Assembly: GCA_964567125.1 (NCBI GenBank)
Contig: CAZMLC010000085.1
Location: forward strand, 1 to 10,259
Length of the DNA stretch: 10,259 bases
Source of the DNA: CAZMLC01 sp964567125
Lineage (GTDB): Bacteria > Verrucomicrobiota > Kiritimatiellia > RFP12 > UBA1067
Direction: 5' to 3'
Part shown: positions 5,264 to 10,259 of the stretch, one piece after another
How positions within the stretch are numbered: the first letter of the stretch is position 1
How the letters are laid out: the number at the start of each line of letters is the position of its first letter
Position numbers and translations under genes: made by a program
Notes under the pieces: model-generated
The model's database searches: none
Told to the model about the DNA's origin: nothing
What the model saw: the letters and a program-made list of their open reading frames with translations, nothing else

Positions 5264-6709
5264 TTAGTAAATGTCTTCTTTTGTTGTCAGCAAATAAGCA
5301 TCGGGTTCAGCGTGTTCGATCAGTGTAATCTGTTGCCATTCGCCGCGCATCCAGCGCCACAAGACGCAGATTGAGAAAACGAAAATATAGAGTGCGCACC
5401 ACAGCCACATGGCGAGAATACCGAAGTCGCACAGCAGACAAACCACGATGCCGGGCACGAACATGAGCCAGCCGCCGAGGATCATTGCGCGCATCACGAA
5501 GCGCGTATCACCCGCGCCTTTCAAGGCTGCCGCGATGATGATGCCGACGCTATCGAACATGCCCCAGACCGTCATGAGGATGAGCATCTTCCGTCCCAGC
5601 TTGAGCAATTCATCGGCGGAGAAGGTCGCATCCGCGGGACTGAAGAGCGTGAAATAAAATTTAGGGAAAAGCAAAAACGTGGAGCCGATCAACGCCATGT
5701 AGATCCAGCCGACCTTCATGCCGGTATAGCCTGCACGCTGCGCGGCGCCTGCGTTGTTTGCACCTTGATGCTGACCGACCAGTGTCGCGGTTGCCATGCC
5801 GAATCCAAGCAAAGGTGCGAAGGCAAGGTTGTTGATGCTCAGGGCGATGTTGCTCGCAGCGAGATCGAGTTCGCCGAGCCGGCCCGTCAAGAGAATGAAG
5901 AGCGAGAACGAACCGAGGTCGAGTAGGAGCTGAAGACCATGGGGCGAACCAAAGGTTACGATGCGCGTCAGCAGTGCGCGATCCGGACGCCACAGCGTGG
6001 TGTGATGCGTTTCATGACGGCGCTGCTTGGCCTGATGGAAGGCAGGCTCGCGTAGGAAGATAACGAATTGAATCAGGCACGTGAGCAATGACGAGATGAC
6101 GGTCGCAATCGCGGCGCCCTCAATGCCCATGCGCGGAAAACCGCCGTGGCCAAAGATCATCAGATAGTTGAGCCCGATGTTGATGAGACAGCCTGCTGCA
6201 TTGGCGATCATGTTGATTTTCGTCTTGCCAATCCCCATGAAGTAACCGCCAATCGCGGCGTTGATGGGCGTGAAAACGCCGCCCATCATCAGGATCGTGA
6301 AATAACTTTTTTCCGCAGCGAGAACTGTAGGCGAATGACCGCTCCACGTCATGATCGCCATGCCGAGCGGAATGAGCAGCAGGATAAAGGGCCACGAGAG
6401 CAGTGCGAGCCAGAGTCCCTGAATCGTGGAATGAACACATTGGTCGTGACGCTTTGCGCCATAGTAGTGGGCCACAAAGGTTCCTGCGTATCCGGCCAGC
6501 GCCTGGAAGAAACAGGTGAGCGAATGCGCCAGGATGCCGCCGGGCAGCGCGGCCTGAATGGCGACGCTGCTGTAGCGCGAGAGAAAAACGCGGTCGCTGA
6601 ACTGCATGATCGTGTAGGAACCCATGCTGAGGATCAGCGGAAATGCGATGGTGAGCATTTCGCGGTAGCCGCCAGGAAGGATCGGTGAGTCTGGTTGCGT
6701 TTTCTTCAT
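5264..6709 (-). CDS. MATE-family multidrug/metabolite efflux transporter
   Basis: The 481-residue protein has about twelve hydrophobic helices in two homologous halves, the MatE architecture. The first half opens with EMLTIAFPLILSMGSYTIMQFSDRVFLSR and contains GIGKTKINMIANAAGCLINIGLNY. The second half contains ALKGAGDTRFVMR, the conserved MATE loop. MATE proteins export cationic or amphipathic compounds in exchange for Na+ or H+ across the inner membrane; the substrate is not predictable here. The start ATG at 6709-6707 overlaps the EboE stop as ATGA, so translation is probably coupled, which also explains the absence of a Shine-Dalgarno site. Being the last gene of the M24-EboE-MATE operon suggests it exports whatever EboE handles; this is inference. 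No clear terminator follows its TAA, so some read-through toward the histone-like gene is possible. Confidence 0.9.
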   Translation of the reverse strand: MKKTQPDSPILPGGYREMLTIAFPLILSMGSYTIMQFSDRVFLSRYSSVAIQAALPGGILAHSLTCFFQALAGYAGTFVAHYYGAKRHDQCVHSTIQGLWLALLSWPFILLLIPLGMAIMTWSGHSPTVLAAEKSYFTILMMGGVFTPINAAIGGYFMGIGKTKINMIANAAGCLINIGLNYLMIFGHGGFPRMGIEGAAIATVISSLLTCLIQFVIFLREPAFHQAKQRRHETHHTTLWRPDRALLTRIVTFGSPHGLQLLLDLGSFSLFILLTGRLGELDLAASNIALSINNLAFAPLLGFGMATATLVGQHQGANNAGAAQRAGYTGMKVGWIYMALIGSTFLLFPKFYFTLFSPADATFSADELLKLGRKMLILMTVWGMFDSVGIIIAAALKGAGDTRFVMRAMILGGWLMFVPGIVVCLLCDFGILAMWLWCALYIFVFSICVLWRWMRGEWQQITLIEHAEPDAYLLTTKEDIY

Positions 6710-7890
6710 TGCGGGGAAATGCTTTCAAGTTGAGCGAGCGCCCACTGGGTCTCTTTGATCAGATGCGGGATAACGCCTTCTGCGCGCAATGCGGTCGGCA
6801 ATACACTGAAGGTGTAGGTCTCGATTTCGAGCGGATAGGCGTGCTGTTTAATGTGGCGGAAGAAGGCGGCATCGAGCTGGGTGCGCGTGGTCTGCAAGAG
6901 GTCATCGCCTGCCCAGAAGAGCGGTACATGAAAATGGGTGCGGAGTGCGCAGCCTTCCATGACAGCAGCCTGACGCAAGGTCGCTTGCGTTAAATCCGGC
7001 AAATAGGTGATACGTCCGTGACGATCACGGACGCGCGTCTGGTGCAGATAGACGGGCTCGACAAACGCCTCAAGCGCGTGCAGGCTCGCCGCGTGAATCG
7101 TAGTCTGGATGGCCGCGCTCAACTGAATGCGCGCGATGCGTACGCCGGCTCGCTCAAGGCGTTGCAAAGCACTCAGCGGTTCTTCAAAACCCACGGCAAA
7201 GTGGCAGGTGTCAAAGCAGATGCCGATGTGGCGCCGGATCAGTGCCTCGGCTTCGGCCTCTGTGAAGCGCTTGCTACGCGTGAGCCAGACGCGTCCTTCC
7301 ACGAGCAGTTCATCTTCATACCATGCGAGAAAATCGGTCGTGTCCTCGAGCAGGCAATCCGGTTCCGGTTCAACCGCGAGGCAGATCTCCGCGCCCTCTT
7401 CGCGCAGAAGCGTGTTCAGGTGAAGCGCCACCAGCAGGCATTGCCGCGTATACGCTAAACGCTTCGCCTCTGTCGGGGCGGGGGCCTTGTACGCCAGCGG
7501 GACGGTAGAGATGCTACCGAGGGTATCGTGCGGCTGAAGCGCCGACAGGATTGAGGCGAGGTACAGCGTATAGTCGAGACGTTCGCGCGTGGACCAGTCG
7601 GGTGAATAGACGTTGGTCTTGACCGCGTGGTGATGGAAGGTGCCGTAAGGGAATCCATTGATGCCGGTCACTACGAGCTGCCGCGCATCCAGAAAGCGTG
7701 CAAACTCCGCGAGCTTTTCGCCGGAAGGTTCGCTCAACTCCGCAGTCGCCGCTGCGGACAGGCGCAGCCCGACCGGATAGGGCGTGTCGGGGGAAAGCGC
7801 GCGTTTCACTGCGCAGGTGTAAGCGTCGATGGCGGTACAGACGTCCGATGCAGTTTCGCCGGGATGGATGTTGAGGCAGTAGGGGATCAT
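6706..7890 (-). CDS. eboE: EboE-like metabolite traffic protein (TIM-barrel fold)
   Basis: The 394-residue protein opens with YCLNIHPGET and continues with VGLRLSA, INGFPYGTFH, VYSPDWSTRERLDYT and GSISTVPLAYK, a series I recognise as EboE. Later motifs fit a xylose-isomerase-like TIM barrel with a metal site: E174-x-E176, FDTCH (D227, H230), THFHVP (H318/H319 region through H321) and the IETYTF strand (E357). EboE belongs to the ebo/edb cluster (usually EboA-F, including a UbiA-type prenyltransferase and a dehydroquinate synthase-like protein). That cluster is reported in cyanobacteria to help move a scytonemin precursor to the periplasm and is found widely in other bacteria. Its exact reaction is unknown. 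Here none of the other ebo genes is visible. It starts 4 bases after the M24 peptidase and overlaps the MATE start by 4 bases. Confidence 0.85.
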   Translation of the reverse strand: MIPYCLNIHPGETASDVCTAIDAYTCAVKRALSPDTPYPVGLRLSAAATAELSEPSGEKLAEFARFLDARQLVVTGINGFPYGTFHHHAVKTNVYSPDWSTRERLDYTLYLASILSALQPHDTLGSISTVPLAYKAPAPTEAKRLAYTRQCLLVALHLNTLLREEGAEICLAVEPEPDCLLEDTTDFLAWYEDELLVEGRVWLTRSKRFTEAEAEALIRRHIGICFDTCHFAVGFEEPLSALQRLERAGVRIARIQLSAAIQTTIHAASLHALEAFVEPVYLHQTRVRDRHGRITYLPDLTQATLRQAAVMEGCALRTHFHVPLFWAGDDLLQTTRTQLDAAFFRHIKQHAYPLEIETYTFSVLPTALRAEGVIPHLIKETQWALAQLESISPQ

Positions 7891-7894
7891 AGCG

Positions 7895-9079
7895 TTACAG
7901 CGTGATAATGTCGTCCGGTGCAGGGGTCAGGTTCTCCATGCCGTTCGGCGTGACTAGCAGCGTATCCTCCACGCCGACCGCGCCTGTTCCGCGCACCACA
8001 AATTTCGGTTCGAGCGCGATGCACATGCCGGCTTCGAGCGTCTCCTTTGAGCGCGGCCCGATCACGGGAATCTCATTGATGACCAGGCCGGTACCATGCC
8101 CGATGAACTTGGCCTTCTGCTGATCGCCCATGAAGCAATCGGCCAAGCCGGCTTCGGTTGCCATCCGCAGCGCCAGGGCATAGAGGTCGGCGCAGGCGAC
8201 GCCGGGTTTGGCCGTCGCCATGATGGCGTTGCGGATCGCGATGGAGACCGCATGCGCGTCATAGGCTTTGGAATCGAGTGTGCCGACGCTGAAAATGCGC
8301 GTGCAGTCCGTGAGGTACCCGTAGAAATTGCCTGCGATGTCGACCATGATCGACATGCCTTCTTTTAAAATCACGCCGCTCTGGCCGATCGGCAGGGAGG
8401 GATGCAGGCCTGCGCCGCCGAGGGCGAAATCATAGGGCGAGACCGCGCCGCCGTTATCGCCGGCCAGAATCGTGCCCATGAAGGCTTCCATGGTGTTGCC
8501 CGCGATGCGGAAATGCCCGAGGTGGCCGGCCTTCAGCACCAAATGGAAGAGTTCGATCGCCCATTGCTGGTCCGTCATACCGTGTTCGAAGACAGACGGG
8601 TACTGCCGGATAAGATCGGCATGGCGCGCGCCGGTCTTCTTCATGATACGGATTTCGTAGGGCGTCTTGACTCTGCGGCTGATGCGCAAGGCTGACGAAC
8701 CGCCTGGATTCACTGTGGCAGCCGGGAAGGCTGCCGCGAGCCGCAGCCACTCAGTGTGCGTGAGGTCGTCGTCTTCGATTAACAGCGTTTGCGCGGTCTT
8801 TTCGCCATGGGCGGTCAGGCGTTCAACGATCTGTTCAGGCTTGGTGATGCTTTCGACGCGTGCACCGGTCAGACCGCAGGGACGGCGGACGAAGAACCAC
8901 GGCTCGCCGGTCGCCGGCATATAGATATAGCCGAGAAAGATGCGTCCGGTGAGGTAGAAGATATTGACGTTGCTGCTGATGATCAGCGCGTCGGCCCCGG
9001 CCTGCTGGATTCCCTTTTGCAGGCGGCTCCACCGGAGGGAGAGATCGGTTTTCAATTCAGGATGAGTGTGCGTAAACAT
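7895..9079 (-). CDS. M24-family metallopeptidase (Xaa-Pro peptidase-like)
   Basis: The protein is 394 residues from the chosen start. An N-terminal creatinase-like domain (about 1-140, with ADALIISSNVNIFYLTGR) is followed by a pita-bread catalytic domain. All five M24 metal ligands are visible: D247 (MVDIAG), D258 (LTDCTR), H328 (GHGTGL), E357 (ALEPKF) and E371 (GVEDTLL). This predicts a dinuclear Mn/Co hydrolase of the aminopeptidase P/prolidase type that cuts before proline; creatinase-like family members show other C-N bonds are possible. There is no signal peptide, so it is cytoplasmic. The frame extends up to an ATG at 9187, but 9079 is preferred because the family N-terminus begins there and a promoter sits directly before it. 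It is the first gene of the operon with eboE and the MATE exporter. Confidence 0.87.
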   Translation of the reverse strand: MFTHTHPELKTDLSLRWSRLQKGIQQAGADALIISSNVNIFYLTGRIFLGYIYMPATGEPWFFVRRPCGLTGARVESITKPEQIVERLTAHGEKTAQTLLIEDDDLTHTEWLRLAAAFPAATVNPGGSSALRISRRVKTPYEIRIMKKTGARHADLIRQYPSVFEHGMTDQQWAIELFHLVLKAGHLGHFRIAGNTMEAFMGTILAGDNGGAVSPYDFALGGAGLHPSLPIGQSGVILKEGMSIMVDIAGNFYGYLTDCTRIFSVGTLDSKAYDAHAVSIAIRNAIMATAKPGVACADLYALALRMATEAGLADCFMGDQQKAKFIGHGTGLVINEIPVIGPRSKETLEAGMCIALEPKFVVRGTGAVGVEDTLLVTPNGMENLTPAPDDIITL

Positions 9080-9086
9080 AGTCGAT

Positions 9087-9115
9087 AGTATACTGTTTTT
9101 TGTACGCGCTCGCAA
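9087..9115 (-). promoter_or_regulatory. Candidate promoter of the M24-eboE-MATE operon, possibly leaderless
   Basis: On the minus strand TTGCGA (9110-9115) is followed after 17 bases by TATACT (9087-9092). Only 7 bases separate the -10 box from the ATG at 9079, so transcription could begin at or near the start codon. No Shine-Dalgarno site is present, consistent with a leaderless message. AGTATACT at 9087-9094 is a perfect palindrome overlapping the -10. Confidence 0.5.
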
Positions 9116-9208
9116 CCGTTCAATACGCGCGTGGAGGCTGCGGCTATTTGTTTTACTTTGCGCTGAGAATGTGGCACACTGCTTCAATTAATACCTATGT
9201 GCAAGCAG

Positions 9209-9214
9209 AAGGGA
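9209..9214 (+). promoter_or_regulatory. Ribosome binding site of the GH43 gene
   Basis: AAGGGA lies 9 bases before the ATG at 9224. It supports this start, which is also the one that gives a signal peptide. I see no convincing promoter for the gene in 9116-9208. Confidence 0.65.
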
Positions 9215-9223
9215 ATACCGATC

Positions 9224-10259
9224 ATGAAGCGATATGCGGGTGTAGGGATGGCGGTTATGGTTGCAGCAGGACTGGTCTGCGCGGAAACGCGGACTTCGTT
9301 TAAGAATTACGCGGTGTGGCCGGATGATCAGGGCGTTCACATCAACGCGCATGGCGGCGGCGTGCTTTTCCATGACGGCCGTTACTACTGGTTCGGTGAA
9401 CACAAGGTTGCCGGCGAGGCGGGCAACCAGGCGCAGGTAGGCGTGAGCTGTTACTCCTCTGCGGATCTCTACAATTGGAAAAATGAGGGCATTGCGCTGA
9501 GCGTCGTGGAGACCGCGGGGCACGATATTGAAAAAACGTGCATTCTGGAGCGGCCGAAGGTCATCTTCTGCAAAAAGACCGGAAAGTTCTCCCTATTTTT
9601 CCATTTGGAGCTGAAGGGGCAGGGCTATCGCGCGGCGCGTACGGGCATTGCGGTGGCCGATCGGGTGACAGGTCCCTATACCTATGTGCGCAGCGTGCGG
9701 CCAACAGCCATGAAGTGGCCGGTAAACTACGCGACGAACGATCTCAGCGCGGCCTCCAAACATCTGCGGCGCGATTTCAAGGTCGGGCAGATGTCGCGCG
9801 ATATGACGCTCTTTGTGGACGATGACGCCAAGGCGTATCATCTTTTTGCTTCCGAGGAGAACCGCACGCTGCACCTGTGCGAATTGACGGACGACTACCT
9901 CGATTATACCGGCAAATATCTGCGCCTGCGCGTGGAGTGCTCTACGGAGGCGCCTGCGCTCTGCAAGTATAAAGGCCGTTATTACCTGATGGGTTCCGGG
10001 TGCACGGGGTGGAATCCGAATCCTGCTCACAGTTCGGTCGCGACCTCGATCTGGGGGCCGTGGCAGGACACCGGCAATCCAGTGCGCGGTATCAATCCCT
10101 TCAATAAAAAGGGGCCGGAGGAGACCTTCGGCGGGCAGAGTACCTTCATCCTGCCGGTGCAGGGCAAGCCGGATCTCTTCATCGCCATGTTCGATATCTG
10201 GCGCCCGAAAAATGCGATCGACGGCCGCTATGTCTGGTTGCCGATCACCTTTACGCCGG
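9224..10259 (+). CDS. Secreted GH43 glycoside hydrolase, exo-beta-1,3-galactanase-like (3' end outside window)
   Basis: The frame is open from ATG 9224 to the window edge, giving 345 residues with no stop. Residues 1-20 are a Sec signal peptide: MKR, a hydrophobic core, then V-C-A before E21, so export to the periplasm or outside is expected. The mature part shows a GH43 five-bladed propeller: GGGVLFHDGRYYWFGEH, LERPKV (E109), SRDMTLFVDDDAKAYHLF, TEAPALCKYKGRYYLMGSG (E242), and TFGGQSTFILPV (Q305). The combination E109, E242 and Q305 resembles subfamily 24 exo-beta-1,3-galactanases, in which a glutamine stands where GH43 enzymes normally have the catalytic base. This is from memory of that subfamily and needs alignment. 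The likely substrate is the beta-1,3-galactan backbone of plant arabinogalactan. A C-terminal binding module could follow beyond the edge. The gene diverges from the M24 operon. Confidence 0.87.
   Translation, partial: MKRYAGVGMAVMVAAGLVCAETRTSFKNYAVWPDDQGVHINAHGGGVLFHDGRYYWFGEHKVAGEAGNQAQVGVSCYSSADLYNWKNEGIALSVVETAGHDIEKTCILERPKVIFCKKTGKFSLFFHLELKGQGYRAARTGIAVADRVTGPYTYVRSVRPTAMKWPVNYATNDLSAASKHLRRDFKVGQMSRDMTLFVDDDAKAYHLFASEENRTLHLCELTDDYLDYTGKYLRLRVECSTEAPALCKYKGRYYLMGSGCTGWNPNPAHSSVATSIWGPWQDTGNPVRGINPFNKKGPEETFGGQSTFILPVQGKPDLFIAMFDIWRPKNAIDGRYVWLPITFTP

Noticed and set aside
4877..5374. A plus-strand frame with AAFLAG repeats, looking like a membrane protein
   Set aside because: The repeats are the antisense reading of the KKAAPA codons, and the frame also runs antisense across the promoter and into the MATE gene.
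9080..9187. N-terminal extension of the M24 peptidase to the ATG at 9187
   Set aside because: The extra 36 residues are Arg/Ser-rich, do not belong to the family fold, and overlap the likely promoter.
9171..9190. TGGCAC followed by CTTCAA, resembling a sigma-54 promoter for the GH43 gene
   Set aside because: The -12 element lacks the GC pair at the required spacing.

Overview
The window is about 10.3 kb of bacterial chromosome with moderately high GC content in its coding regions. It is gene-dense, with nearly all genes on the minus strand and short intergenic gaps. The gene set is an Acr3 arsenite carrier, a HydG-like radical SAM enzyme, a lysine/alanine/proline-rich histone-like protein, an EboE-type protein and a secreted GH43 galactanase-like enzyme. 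This suggests an anaerobic, polysaccharide-using environmental or gut bacterium. A member of the PVC group (Verrucomicrobiota, Kiritimatiellota or Lentisphaerota) would fit, but this is inference from gene content; no rRNA or other marker gene is present.

Layout from left to right. (1) Positions 1-648, plus strand: the C-terminal part of an Acr3-type arsenite exporter, entering from outside the window. (2) Positions 651-4704, minus strand, transcribed right to left: a probable three-gene unit of a metallophosphoesterase-PHP double-phosphoesterase fusion, a HydG-like radical SAM tyrosine lyase with an altered C-terminal cluster motif, and an AEC-family permease. This unit runs head-on into acr3 with only 2 bases between the stop codons. 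(3) Positions 4705-5263: two regulatory stretches flanking a short monocistronic gene for a histone H1-like repeat protein. That gene has a good promoter containing an inverted repeat, a clear Shine-Dalgarno site and a strong intrinsic terminator. (4) Positions 5264-9079, minus strand: a tight three-gene operon of an M24 (Xaa-Pro) peptidase, EboE and a MATE exporter, with a 4-base gap and then an ATGA overlap. (5) Positions 9080-9223: a divergent intergenic region carrying the promoter of that operon. (6) From 9224 to the window end, plus strand: a secreted GH43 protein resembling exo-beta-1,3-galactanases, still open at the edge.

Two units deserve attention as possible undescribed systems. 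In the first, the HydG-like enzyme is linked to a dual phosphoesterase and a permease rather than to hydE, hydF or a hydrogenase. It has lost the central cysteine of the HydG auxiliary-cluster motif but has extra cysteines close by. In the second, EboE is found without any other ebo gene in view, fused into an operon with a peptidase and a drug/metabolite exporter, which looks like a minimal process-and-export module.
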